A DNA stretch of 34,463 nt from positions 1 to 34,463 of the forward strand of contig CALHLD010000022.1 in assembly GCA_938034445.1 (NCBI GenBank), given 5' to 3'. A program made the translations under genes and the position numbers. Numbering within the stretch: the stretch's first letter is position 1; every line of letters begins with the position of its first letter. This stretch comes from an uncultured archaeon (GTDB lineage Archaea; Thermoproteota; Nitrososphaeria; JACIWG01). The notes below the pieces were generated by a model. That model did not search any database, was not told the origin of the DNA, and worked only from the letters and a program-made list of their open reading frames with translations. This document shows positions 1 through 8,004 of this stretch, in pieces.

Positions 1-1
1 G

Positions 2-1396
2 AGAAGCTTTATCTACGCCGGCCTTGGTGCTGTAGCTTTAATTGCTATTGGTGCAGCAGCATACTTTGCGACAAGACCAGCAGAAGTAGTAACCACAATA
101 GTAACACAACCTACAACAACAGTAGTGACAACAACAGTACCAACAACAGAAAAAAGGAAACTTACTGTATGGGGAAGAGCTTCGTTCGCACCAGCCCAAA
201 TGTATTGGGCTAACGACCTAATTTATGATTGGGCTAAAAAGAAAGGTATAGATGTAGAAATAACATGGATTCCTGTTGCTGAGCAGGCACCTAAACTTGC
301 TGCTGCAATAGCTGCTGGATATCCACCAGATGTGCTTGTAGGAGGCGAACCCTATGCCATTTATGCAGAAAGAGGGCTTTTAGCTCAACTTGACGACATA
401 GTAAATGAACTAGGAAAGGACGACATATTTAAAACCAAGATAGATCAAGCAACCTTCGACGGCCACCTATATGCTATTTCCACTGGATTTGAAATGACAT
501 GGTTGCATGTTAGGTGGGATCTGGTTGAAAAAGCTGGCGTGACTAATCTCTTCCCGTTTAAAAATGAAAAAGACGTGTTAGAAGCTGCTGAAAAACTTTC
601 TAAAGTGGCGGAAGGTGTTTATGGAATAGGTATTCCACTTGGCAGCAGTGGTTTTGATTGCTCATGGACCTTCCAAATATATTTTGAAGCATTTGGTGGC
701 GGCTACGCTAGTGGTAAACGTTCTACCGACGTAGTTTTTGGTAAAGAACCGTACCGTTCTGCCGCTAAAAAGACTTTTAACTTTCTAAGAACCATCTGGG
801 AAAATAAATGGACACCTCCTGATTCTGATACATGGGTTGATGTATCAAATAATTTAGCATATTTAGATGGACGTATTGCAATGACATCTAATCCAATGAG
901 TATATATTACGCAATAATGACAGGTAAACAAGAGCTCGCTCCAAAGACTAAGCTAGTCCCAGATTGGTATCCGCTCGACTTGGGCGGTGAATCCTGTGTG
1001 GTCTTTAAAGGCAAAAATGAAGATCTAGCAAAAGAGTTAGTACTCTACTTCTTTAAAGATAAAGAAAGATACAGAAAGGGATGGTGTCAACTGTCCTGGT
1101 GGTATAACTTACCAATATTCAAGAGTCAGATGGAAGCAATACAGAAGGAATGGAAAGAGGGTAAGCATCCTTATTGGGGTATTGATCCGCTTGAGGCGCT
1201 TAGCCGAGTTCCACGTGGTTCAGGTTGCTGGCCACCATTCATGAAGCCCATAGGCGCAATAGAGGAATGGAATATGGCTTTTGGTCTGAATGAAGTGGTT
1301 GTTAGAGCTGTTGTAAAAGGGGAAGATCCAGACAAGGTGCTCGATGAAACTCAAAGAAAGTTAGAGGATATATTCCGTAAAGAATATGGTGTATAA
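2..1396 (+). CDS. Sugar-type ABC transporter substrate-binding protein (5' end cut by window edge)
   Basis: Extracytoplasmic binding protein of the family 1 (MalE-like) type that would capture a sugar or oligosaccharide for the two permeases that follow. The reading frame is open to the left edge. The visible part begins with a hydrophobic membrane/signal segment (SFIYAGLGAVALIAIGAAA), then a Thr/Val-rich linker typical of membrane-tethered archaeal binding proteins, then about 410 residues of mature domain rich in Trp, Gly and Asp. An internal GTG at 125 could be mistaken for a start but would remove the membrane anchor. An Arg just before the hydrophobic stretch hints at a Tat-type signal, but the residues needed to judge this lie outside the window. 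The next gene starts 12 bases after the stop, so the three genes look like one operon. The substrate cannot be read from sequence. Confidence 0.88.
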   Translation, partial: RSFIYAGLGAVALIAIGAAAYFATRPAEVVTTIVTQPTTTVVTTTVPTTEKRKLTVWGRASFAPAQMYWANDLIYDWAKKKGIDVEITWIPVAEQAPKLAAAIAAGYPPDVLVGGEPYAIYAERGLLAQLDDIVNELGKDDIFKTKIDQATFDGHLYAISTGFEMTWLHVRWDLVEKAGVTNLFPFKNEKDVLEAAEKLSKVAEGVYGIGIPLGSSGFDCSWTFQIYFEAFGGGYASGKRSTDVVFGKEPYRSAAKKTFNFLRTIWENKWTPPDSDTWVDVSNNLAYLDGRIAMTSNPMSIYYAIMTGKQELAPKTKLVPDWYPLDLGGESCVVFKGKNEDLAKELVLYFFKDKERYRKGWCQLSWWYNLPIFKSQMEAIQKEWKEGKHPYWGIDPLEALSRVPRGSGCWPPFMKPIGAIEEWNMAFGLNEVVVRAVVKGEDPDKVLDETQRKLEDIFRKEYGV

Positions 1397-1407
1397 GAAA
1401 GATTTCC

Positions 1408-2265
1408 ATGAGAGTAAAAAAGGATAGTATAATTAAATGGTTATATGCTGCACCCGGCATAGCAGCAATCTCAGTCTTCCTTATAATTCCCCTACTTCTT
1501 ATTTTTTGGCTTTCCTTACACTACATGCCAACAGGTCTTCCACCAAAATTTACGGGTATATCAAATTTCATTGAAGTTTTTACAATGCCAGAACTTTATG
1601 TAAGTATTCAAAGAACATTAGTATATGCATTTACGGCTGTGTTATTGAAAGCATTAATTGGTCTAGGTGTGGCCCTCTTACTTAACCTAAATTTCTTTGG
1701 ACGAGGACTAGTAAGGGGCTTAGCCCTTATACCATATGCAATTCCACCTTTTCTTTGTGCTCTAATATTTTGGTTTGTTTATGATCATAGGGGTGTATTA
1801 AATGCTATATTAGGTATTTTTGGACTGGGACCCGTGTACCCACTTCGATATGAAACGGCGATGTTTTCTGTTATCATGGTAAATGTGTGGCATGGCTGGC
1901 CCTTTTTTTTCTTAGGATTGCTTGCTGGTCTGCAGGCTATTCCAATAGAATTGTATGAGTCTGCATCAGTTGATGGTGCCTCTACTTTTGTTAAATTTAA
2001 GTCTATCACACTTCCATTATTGAAGCCAGTTTTTGCTATTGTATGTGGGTTATCATTGATGTGGACCATGGGTGATTTTGTTATACCATGGATGCTTACT
2101 GGTGGTGGACCGATTGATGCAACCTTAACTGTTCCCATTGCAACCTATAAGATTGCATTTCTCACAAGATTAAACATTCCCCTTGCTGCAGCTTATTCTG
2201 CCACCATTTTGCCATTGTATTTAACAATAATATACTATATAATTAAGCAGATGGAGGTGAAATGA
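1408..2265 (+). CDS. ABC sugar transporter permease, MalF/UgpA type
   Basis: Integral membrane subunit of a carbohydrate importer, with about six hydrophobic helices. The cytoplasmic EAA loop that docks on the ATPase is clear: E184-S-A, D189-G-A, then L202-P203. Length (285 aa) is usual for the family. It begins 12 bases after the binding protein gene and its stop codon lies one base before the GTG of the second permease, so the two permeases are almost certainly cotranslated. Pairing with a MalG-type partner gives the heterodimeric membrane domain of the importer. Confidence 0.9.
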   Translation: MRVKKDSIIKWLYAAPGIAAISVFLIIPLLLIFWLSLHYMPTGLPPKFTGISNFIEVFTMPELYVSIQRTLVYAFTAVLLKALIGLGVALLLNLNFFGRGLVRGLALIPYAIPPFLCALIFWFVYDHRGVLNAILGIFGLGPVYPLRYETAMFSVIMVNVWHGWPFFFLGLLAGLQAIPIELYESASVDGASTFVKFKSITLPLLKPVFAIVCGLSLMWTMGDFVIPWMLTGGGPIDATLTVPIATYKIAFLTRLNIPLAAAYSATILPLYLTIIYYIIKQMEVK

Positions 2266-2266
2266 A

Positions 2267-3130
2267 GTGAACAAACTTGTGGTTTGTTTATTTGTTATTC
2301 TTCTTCTAGCTTTTATATGCATTCCCCTTTATTGGGTCTTTAAAACTTCCATTTCTCCAGAAACAGAAGTTTGGGATAAAGGTCTGCCTAGAAACCCTAC
2401 ATTAAAAAATTTTATAGACATACTCTCCCCAGCACCTCCTAGGGGAAGGATGGCTGAAGTTGTAGGAACATACGCTGTGATTACATCTTCAGCTCTAACA
2501 CCACTATTTAATTCATTTAGGGTCGCATTAACTACAGTAATTTTAACTTTAATTGTTAGTCCTTTAACTGCCTATAATTTAGCTCGTTTCGAATATAAGG
2601 GTAAAAAATTTGTTTCAATCCTTATCCTTTTCGCCTACATTTTTCCAGGATTTATTTTGATGGTCCCAATTATGTATATGGTGGCTTCACTCAAGCTTTT
2701 AGATAACCTAATAATTCTTTCTTTCGTTCAGTTAGCCTACACCACACCATTTTCAGTCTACATGCTTAGGGGATATTTTATGGGGATCCCTAAAGAGTTA
2801 GAAGAAGCAGCCTTAGTAGATGGTTGCACTAGGTTTAAAGTGTTAAGGAAGATTGTTTTACCATTAGCCTTACCAGGTTTGGTTACAGTAGCTGTATTCT
2901 CATTCACCATGTCATGGGGTGACGTCCTTTTCCCCCTAGTCCTCTTAAGAACTGCAAACAACTATACCTTACCATTGTATATGAGTTTCTATTTATGGGG
3001 TGGTGAAATAACTGATCCGGGACCATTTTCTGCTTTAATAATTTTCTCCGCCATGATTCCTGTAGTACTATTTATGGCTATTCAAAGATTTGTCAGAATG
3101 GGTTTGGTTGCGGGAGCCGTTAAAGCGTAA
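2267..3130 (+). CDS. ABC sugar transporter permease, MalG/UgpE type
   Basis: Second membrane subunit of the sugar importer. The EAA motif is at residues 180-182, followed by D185-G186 and L198-P199, and about six hydrophobic helices are visible. The GTG start is supported by a strong ribosome binding site, GGAGGTGA, six bases upstream inside the end of the preceding gene. No ATPase gene follows in the operon, so the transporter probably uses an ATPase encoded elsewhere or upstream of the window, as is common for MsmK/MalK-type shared ATPases. Confidence 0.9.
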   Translation: MNKLVVCLFVILLLAFICIPLYWVFKTSISPETEVWDKGLPRNPTLKNFIDILSPAPPRGRMAEVVGTYAVITSSALTPLFNSFRVALTTVILTLIVSPLTAYNLARFEYKGKKFVSILILFAYIFPGFILMVPIMYMVASLKLLDNLIILSFVQLAYTTPFSVYMLRGYFMGIPKELEEAALVDGCTRFKVLRKIVLPLALPGLVTVAVFSFTMSWGDVLFPLVLLRTANNYTLPLYMSFYLWGGEITDPGPFSALIIFSAMIPVVLFMAIQRFVRMGLVAGAVKA

Positions 3131-3476
3131 AGGTTGCAATCTTTATATAGAGATTATGATATCTTAATTTTCTAATTTTTATAAAATATTTCCATATAAT
3201 TTTCGTGAAAGGTTTACAGACTAATAGAACATGCATCTTTATTCACAACAGATCTTTCTCTCTACATTCAAAGTTCCTTTGTATAAATTAGTTAGCTTTT
3301 CTTCCAAATACTTAAAGTAGCTGTTGGGAAACTAAATTTTTAAGCTCTTTCAATGTCCTTTGATGAATTCTCCGCATTTTCTCCTTTCCAAGAGAATTGT
3401 TCATGCGTGAATAATAGAACGTCTCTCGTTCTAATGTCTAAAGAGTTTAAATAGTATAAGTAAGATGTAAATTTCT
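3131..3476. other. Intergenic stretch without a gene
   Basis: AT-rich stretch between the sugar importer operon and the MscL gene. Apart from the MscL promoter at its right end I see no coding potential, no tRNA-like fold and no repeat. Scattered T-runs after the permease stop would suit archaeal termination. Confidence 0.5.
3446..3453 (+). promoter_or_regulatory. TATA box of the MscL gene
   Basis: TTTAAATA with an A/G-rich BRE-like stretch before it, centred about 27 bases before the ATG. The spacing implies transcription starts at or next to the start codon (leaderless mRNA), and it fixes the MscL start. Confidence 0.6.
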
Positions 3477-3920
3477 ATGTCTAGAAAAATGGATGATGAA
3501 ATGCTGCAGGTTCTAAAAGAGATAAAGGCTCTTCTTGAACCGAAACCTTCTCCTCCACCGCCTCCCTCTCCAAAAGGTCTCTGGAATGAGTTCGTGGACT
3601 TTATATCAAAGTACAAGGTTATGGGAATGGCTGTCGCCTTCATAATGGGTCTCTATCTCGGTACTCTTGTTCAAGCACTTGTTAAGGATCTGATAATGCC
3701 ATTAATTGGTCTTGCGTTGCCCGGCCTTGGGAACCTGGCTACATTTAAGATTCCAATACCTCCAACGGCATTAGATGCTCAAGGAAACCCAATTGACCCA
3801 AATTGGAAAGGACAGCTTTTCGGCATTGGCGATTTTCTGGTCGCCCTAATAACCTTCATAATTGTTGCCTTCGTGATATTTCTGATTGTTGAGGTTACCA
3901 AAAAGTGGGGAGTAGAATAG
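3477..3920 (+). CDS. mscL: Large-conductance mechanosensitive channel, MscL family
   Basis: Homo-oligomeric inner membrane channel that opens on membrane tension and lets solutes out during osmotic downshock. The first 20 residues are amphipathic and charged, followed by a proline run (PSPPPPPSP). Next comes the MscL signature: LWNEFVDF resembles the N-terminal helix, then TM1 with GMAVAFIMGLYLGTLV and the DLIMP loop seen in MscL. A periplasmic loop rich in Pro/Asn leads to TM2 (FLVALITFIIVAFVIFLIV) and a short charged tail. The N-terminal extension before the channel core (about 33 aa with the Pro-rich hinge) is longer than in the bacterial protein. The gene is single and converges with alaX. 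Confidence 0.85.
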   Translation: MSRKMDDEMLQVLKEIKALLEPKPSPPPPPSPKGLWNEFVDFISKYKVMGMAVAFIMGLYLGTLVQALVKDLIMPLIGLALPGLGNLATFKIPIPPTALDAQGNPIDPNWKGQLFGIGDFLVALITFIIVAFVIFLIVEVTKKWGVE

Positions 3921-3935
3921 CACCCTCACAATTTT

Positions 3936-4679
3936 TTAAATTGAATAAAATACCTTAAACTTATTTATGCTTTCTTCTATTCTATTGATCTTGATTTTCT
4001 CAATCTCCTTTGTGTTGGCTACATGTGTTCCCCCGCATGGCATAGCATTTACGTCTTCTATTTCCACTATTCTGTAAACTTCTAAATCCGGTACTCGTCC
4101 CAAATTTGGTGCGTTAAAAATAAATTTATCAACCAATTCCTTTCGAACATAGTATGACTTAACATTTTTTCCCAAGCTTACTATTTCATTTGCTACTTCC
4201 ATAATCTTACATATATTAAGGTTTTTTGAAAAGTTTCCCTCATATTCTATGTAAGCGTTTGGACCATGATTTGCTGAAAGTGTGGTAATAGGTTTACCCA
4301 TTACCTTTAATAGTGCATAGTCAAGTATGTGACCTGCAGTATGAGCTCTCATGTTATAAAATCTTTCAGGCCAACTTAACTCACATTTAACAGCCTCATT
4401 TTCAACAAAATTTCCTTCAACCTTTCCCCAATGAACTATAACGTTTCCTTTCTCCATAACCTTTCTAACATCCATTTTACCCATACTTCCAACAATCTGA
4501 CCAACATCACTTGGCTGTCCACCACCTTGAGGATGAAATATAGTCTTATCTAAGACAAGATAGCCTTTAGAACCTTCGTGGACGAACTTGAGAACAGTTG
4601 CATCGTAAACTTTCGAATATGGTTCATCATAAAAGATTTTTATCGTAGATTTTAAAGAAGTTAATAGACTTAAATCCAT
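3936..4679 (-). CDS. alaX: AlaX-type alanyl-tRNA editing protein
   Basis: Free-standing relative of the AlaRS editing domain that hydrolyses mischarged Ser-tRNA(Ala) or Gly-tRNA(Ala). The zinc ligands are intact: H113 and H117 in the HxxxH motif, and C215 and H219 in CGGTH. The GGGQPSD motif of the N-terminal barrel (residues 52-58) is also present. At 247 aa it is the size of the AlaX-M class. The ATG is the only suitable start, leaving about 12 residues ahead of the usual beginning (KIFYDEPY...). A G-rich stretch (TTGGGGGA) lies just upstream of the start. It stands alone and converges with mscL. Confidence 0.9.
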   Translation of the reverse strand: MDLSLLTSLKSTIKIFYDEPYSKVYDATVLKFVHEGSKGYLVLDKTIFHPQGGGQPSDVGQIVGSMGKMDVRKVMEKGNVIVHWGKVEGNFVENEAVKCELSWPERFYNMRAHTAGHILDYALLKVMGKPITTLSANHGPNAYIEYEGNFSKNLNICKIMEVANEIVSLGKNVKSYYVRKELVDKFIFNAPNLGRVPDLEVYRIVEIEDVNAMPCGGTHVANTKEIEKIKINRIEESINKFKVFYSI

Positions 4680-4862
4680 TATCCCCCAACAAGAATTAAA
4701 TTCATGTCTTAATTAAATTTTCAAAACAAATTCTGTTCTTGAGAAAATGTTTACTATAAAATGTTTGTTGCGTTTACAATACTGCAAAAAGACTCATCCT
4801 CTTAGAAAAAATCAAAATTCTAATAAATTTTTTTAGAATACTACTGGCTTTTAGTAGAAATT

Positions 4863-5525
4863 CTATTTTAAGCCTATTTTCTCCTTTATAAGGGATATCT
4901 CATGTTCTATTTTAGCGAACCTTTCTTCCATAAAACTTCTAAAATCGTATCTAAGCATCCTTACCTCGTTTATCAAAGTATCCTGTTTCCCCAGCATTAA
5001 ATCCTGTTTCTTTAGCATGAGATCTTGTTTCTCCAGCATTTGATCTTGCCTCTTTAACATTAAATCCTGTTTTTCTAGCATTTTATCCTGTTTCTCTAGC
5101 ATTTTATCCTGCTTCTCTAGCATTTTATCCTGTTTTTCTAGCATAAGATCCTGTTTTCCAAGCATTAGGTCCTGTTTTTCAAGCAACTTATTTTGTCCAT
5201 CTAGTAAATCCAATCCTACGTTCACAATTTTTGTAAGCTGCTGTAAACTTAAACTTCTATAGAAGCTTTCCACTGAAGTTACTGGACCATCATAGTCTTT
5301 TACACTAATGTTTTTGACCAGCGCATATGGGGGATAAGATTTTGTCACCTCTTTAAGAAAATCTTCTACTAAGATGTCGTCCCCTTCAACTAAAACTTCA
5401 ACGTTTTTGTCAACATTTTTTGCATAAAAACCTTTTAGGCCATAGGATTCGGCTATGTCAAAAAGGAATAGTCTATATCCAACATCTTGAACTCTATCTC
5501 CCTCAATAATAAGTTTTTTCTTCAT
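4863..5525 (-). CDS. Acylphosphatase-like domain fused to a ten-heptad coiled coil
   Basis: Residues 1-80 form an acylphosphatase-type domain. The GxRVQxVGYR loop keeps the phosphate-binding Arg (R18) and the catalytic Asn is present (N37), so it may hydrolyse acyl phosphates or bind such groups. A conserved ESFYRSLSL segment (86-94) links it to ten tandem heptads of the form (K/R)QDxMLx at residues 117-186, which should form a long coiled coil, and a charged helical tail follows. Typical acylphosphatases stop near 90 residues, so the tail is an addition. A TTTAAATA box about 27 bases upstream suggests a leaderless mRNA. A shorter paralogue lies near 17 kb. Its cellular role is unknown; the coil suggests oligomerisation or a partner-binding rod. 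Confidence 0.8.
   Translation of the reverse strand: MKKKLIIEGDRVQDVGYRLFLFDIAESYGLKGFYAKNVDKNVEVLVEGDDILVEDFLKEVTKSYPPYALVKNISVKDYDGPVTSVESFYRSLSLQQLTKIVNVGLDLLDGQNKLLEKQDLMLGKQDLMLEKQDKMLEKQDKMLEKQDKMLEKQDLMLKRQDQMLEKQDLMLKKQDLMLGKQDTLINEVRMLRYDFRSFMEERFAKIEHEISLIKEKIGLK
4968..5177 (-). repeat. In-frame 21-bp tandem repeats (ten units) encoding heptads
   Basis: Ten adjacent 21-base units inside the acylphosphatase-like gene, each encoding one (K/R)QDxMLx heptad. Units differ at a few positions, mostly codon 4 (Leu/Lys/Gln/Thr) and codon 7 (Glu/Lys/Gly/Asn). Near identity at the DNA level points to recent expansion or ongoing homogenisation, so copy number may vary between strains. Confidence 0.85.
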
Positions 5526-5548
5526 CTAAAAAATGTATGATTAACCTG

Positions 5549-5556
5549 TATTTAAA
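5549..5556 (-). promoter_or_regulatory. TATA box of the acylphosphatase-coiled-coil gene
   Basis: Reads TTTAAATA on the minus strand, centred about 27 bases before the ATG, consistent with a leaderless transcript. Confidence 0.5.
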
Positions 5557-5603
5557 GTTAAAACTTTTTAGCCACACAATATAATATAGAGAGAATAGGT
5601 TTA

Positions 5604-6020
5604 TTATTTGACACTCTTAATTAATATTGCTGGACACACTCTTATAACACCATCTAACCCATCAATCCTTCTATGTACCTCCTCTAAACTATCTATTTTA
5701 TCTGTAACAATTTCAGCCAACATCATATGATCTCCACTAGTTAACATTATTGTCTTGACCTCGTTAAATGTTTTCAACTTTTCAATGACCTTCCAAAGCT
5801 TTTCTGGCACGGTATCTATTCCAGTTAATGATGCGATATATCCTACCTTTTGATAATCTATTATAGCCTTATAGCCAACTATTATACCGGAACTTTCAAG
5901 CTTTTTCAGCCTCTTTCTTACAGCCGCCTCTGTAAGATTAAGTCTTCTAGCTAAAACAGCCTTTGACGTTCTAGCATTTCTCATTAAAATTTCTATAATT
6001 GTATTGTCAACTTCATCCAT
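5604..6020 (-). CDS. Lrp/AsnC family transcriptional regulator
   Basis: DNA-binding regulator of the feast/famine type. The N-terminal winged helix-turn-helix (about residues 5-55, with SKAVLARRLNLTEAAVRKRL) is followed by the ligand-binding, octamer-forming RAM domain, with the usual MMLAEIVTD-type strand near residue 105. Length (138 aa) is slightly below the usual 150. It is divergent from the peroxiredoxin gene and the two share a 63-base intergenic region with one symmetrical TATA-like box, so it may control itself and the peroxiredoxin. Its ligand is unknown. Confidence 0.88.
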   Translation of the reverse strand: MDEVDNTIIEILMRNARTSKAVLARRLNLTEAAVRKRLKKLESSGIIVGYKAIIDYQKVGYIASLTGIDTVPEKLWKVIEKLKTFNEVKTIMLTSGDHMMLAEIVTDKIDSLEEVHRRIDGLDGVIRVCPAILIKSVK

Positions 6021-6043
6021 AGGTTTATTTTTCGAACTAAATG

Positions 6044-6051
6044 TTTATAAA
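6044..6051. promoter_or_regulatory. Symmetrical TATA box shared by divergent lrp and peroxiredoxin genes
   Basis: TTTATAAA, a perfect palindrome, lies about 27 bases from the ATG of the Lrp gene on one side and a similar distance from the start region of the peroxiredoxin gene on the other. It could serve both directions. Confidence 0.5.
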
Positions 6052-6083
6052 CTTTTATTATTAAATCTAATTAGGTGATAATT

Positions 6084-6740
6084 TTGTCCGAAATAAGAAT
6101 CCCACTTCTTGGAGAAAGTTTTCCAGAAATGAAAGTACAGACAACACATGGTGTAATGGAACTTCCTAAAGCTTTTTCAGGCAAATGGTTTATTCTATTT
6201 AGTCATCCAGCAGACTTTACACCCGTTTGTACAACAGAATTTGTAGCTTTTCAGAAAAGGTATAGTAAATTTAGGGCATTAAATTGTGAACTGATAGGTT
6301 TAAGTGTTGACCAAGTTTTTTCTCACATTAAGTGGGAGGAGTGGATAAAAGAAAAGCTTGATGTTGAAATCGAATTTCCAATTATCGCTGACACAGGCGA
6401 AGTTGCAAAGAAACTTGGGTTAATCCATCCAGGAAAAGGTACAAACACAGTCAGAGCAGTTTTTGTAGTTGATCCAGAATCAAAAATACGTGTGATCCTC
6501 TACTATCCTCAAGAATTAGGTAGAAACATAGATGAAATCTTGCGAATTATTGAAGCAATACAGATTTCTGACAGAAATAATGTGGCTATGCCCGCAAACT
6601 GGCCTAATAATGAGTTAATAGGCGATAAGGTAATAATACCCCCTCCAAAGGATGTGAAAACTGCAAAAGAGCGGCTTGAGAAAGCTAAGGCTGGAGAATT
6701 TGAATGCTTTGATTGGTGGCTATGCTATAAAAAGCTATAA
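6084..6740 (+). CDS. Archaeal peroxiredoxin (1-Cys/Prx6-like family, ApTPx type)
   Basis: Cytoplasmic thiol peroxidase that reduces hydrogen and alkyl peroxides. The peroxidatic Cys is C49 in the [10 protein letters not shown] motif. The C-terminal extension carries C208 and C214 (CFDWWLC), the same six-residue spacing as the resolving pair of the Aeropyrum pernix enzyme. I prefer the TTG at 6084: it is preceded by an AGGTGATA ribosome binding site at suitable spacing, and it gives an N terminus ([11 protein letters not shown]) matching known family members. A GTG nine bases upstream would add three residues and cannot be excluded. It is divergent from an Lrp-type regulator. Confidence 0.92.
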   Translation: MSEIRIPLLGESFPEMKVQTTHGVMELPKAFSGKWFILFSHPADFTPVCTTEFVAFQKRYSKFRALNCELIGLSVDQVFSHIKWEEWIKEKLDVEIEFPIIADTGEVAKKLGLIHPGKGTNTVRAVFVVDPESKIRVILYYPQELGRNIDEILRIIEAIQISDRNNVAMPANWPNNELIGDKVIIPPPKDVKTAKERLEKAKAGEFECFDWWLCYKKL

Positions 6741-6770
6741 TTGTAACAAAATTTTTTAAGTAATTTTTTT
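6741..6770. terminator. T-rich convergent terminator region
   Basis: After the peroxiredoxin stop the plus strand has two T-runs (ATTTTTT and ATTTTTTT) within 30 bases, as expected for archaeal oligo-T termination. The MacB-like operon ends on the other strand in the same place. Confidence 0.4.
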
Positions 6771-8004
6771 ATTCATACCTTAGAGCCTTTATAGGCTCCA
6801 TTTTTGACGCTCTCCACGCAGGATATAATCCTGATAACATGCTGACCGAAATTGCTGTTAGCAATGCTATGCCAACCAAATCTAATGTTATTATTGGAGT
6901 GTATGTGAAGGAAGCTATACCCTGTGTTCCCATAGGGCCACTAGATGGCATAGACGAAGTGCTAAAGTATGTGCTAACTAGGGTGGGAACGATTTGTGAA
7001 GCGGCTGCACCAGCAGCTAATCCGAGAATTCCTCCAACTAAACCTATTATTAATGCCTCTGAAAGAAATATTATTAGTATGTTTCTATCCTTAAATCCTA
7101 TAGCCTTCAGTAGGCCGATCTCTTTTGTTCTCTCATATACCGATACAAGCATTATATTCATTATTCCAAGTCCTGCTACTGAGAGTGAGATTGCTGCTAC
7201 GGAGCCTAAAAGTATGCTGAAGAAGCCCATGATTGTTGAGACAGTTTGTGTTATTTGTTGCACGTTTAAGATGTTTATATTGCGACCATATATTGTGGTT
7301 AAGTATTCTGAGACGATGTTCACATTTTCTATATTTGTAACTTTAACAATAATGTAACTGTATGCTCTTCTATTGAGTACGTTCATTGCATATTCTATTG
7401 GTATAAAGATAGAGTTGTCTATTGAAAGGAATGCGCTTGCTCCATATTTGTCTAAAACTCCAGCAACTTGTAATGTTATTCTCCTAGATGATGTACCAAT
7501 TTGTTGTTCAAGTATTATTGGTTGTCCAACATAAACTTCTTGTGCCTGTTGTGTGCTAGAAAATGCTATATTATTTCCTACAACAGCTAAGGGTGTAGCA
7601 GAAGGGGTGTATATTTCACCATCTAATAACCTTATTTCTCCTAAAAGTGTTTGTAAGCCTACACTATCAACACCGACAATATTAACCTGAACCATCTCAT
7701 TAGCTTTCGCCAGCCTCATTTGTGCACCTACTACTGGAACAACATTTTCTACTCCAGGAATTGACATTATTCTAGCAACATCGGCTTGGGTTAAAGTTGT
7801 TGTTCTTGTTGGAGTTATAAGGAGTGTTGTAGGGCCTAGAGCTTGTAATGTTTTTAAAACGCTTGCCTGTATTCCAGTTGTTTGTGCAACGAGACCTATA
7901 ATACTTGCTACCCCAATCACTACACTTAATATTGTGAGTGCACCTCTTACTTTTCTTGTCTTTAAACTTTTGAAGCCAAGCCACAGTATGTCTTCTATTC
8001 TCAT
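6769..8004 (-). CDS. MacB/FtsX-type ABC transporter permease
   Basis: Membrane subunit with the MacB topology: one N-terminal helix (about 22-44), a large extracytoplasmic domain (45-260), then three C-terminal helices. Family hallmarks are RGALTILSVVIGVASI at the N terminus, RTKEIGLLKAIGF after TM2 and YPAWRASKMEPIKALRYE at the C terminus. MacB-type systems do not pump substrate through a pore; they transmit mechanical force to extracytoplasmic partners. The ATG overlaps the stop of the NEW3 protein gene by four bases (ATGA), so ATPase, surface protein and permease are translationally coupled. Confidence 0.9.
   Translation of the reverse strand: MRIEDILWLGFKSLKTRKVRGALTILSVVIGVASIIGLVAQTTGIQASVLKTLQALGPTTLLITPTRTTTLTQADVARIMSIPGVENVVPVVGAQMRLAKANEMVQVNIVGVDSVGLQTLLGEIRLLDGEIYTPSATPLAVVGNNIAFSSTQQAQEVYVGQPIILEQQIGTSSRRITLQVAGVLDKYGASAFLSIDNSIFIPIEYAMNVLNRRAYSYIIVKVTNIENVNIVSEYLTTIYGRNINILNVQQITQTVSTIMGFFSILLGSVAAISLSVAGLGIMNIMLVSVYERTKEIGLLKAIGFKDRNILIIFLSEALIIGLVGGILGLAAGAAASQIVPTLVSTYFSTSSMPSSGPMGTQGIASFTYTPIITLDLVGIALLTAISVSMLSGLYPAWRASKMEPIKALRYE

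Noticed and set aside
125-1396. GTG at 125 as the start of the substrate-binding protein
   Set aside because: The same frame is open to the window edge and encodes a membrane anchor and Thr-rich linker expected for this family.
4968-5177. Regular short repeats that could be a CRISPR array
   Set aside because: The units are contiguous 21-mers without unique spacers, remain in frame and encode heptads of a protein with an acylphosphatase domain.
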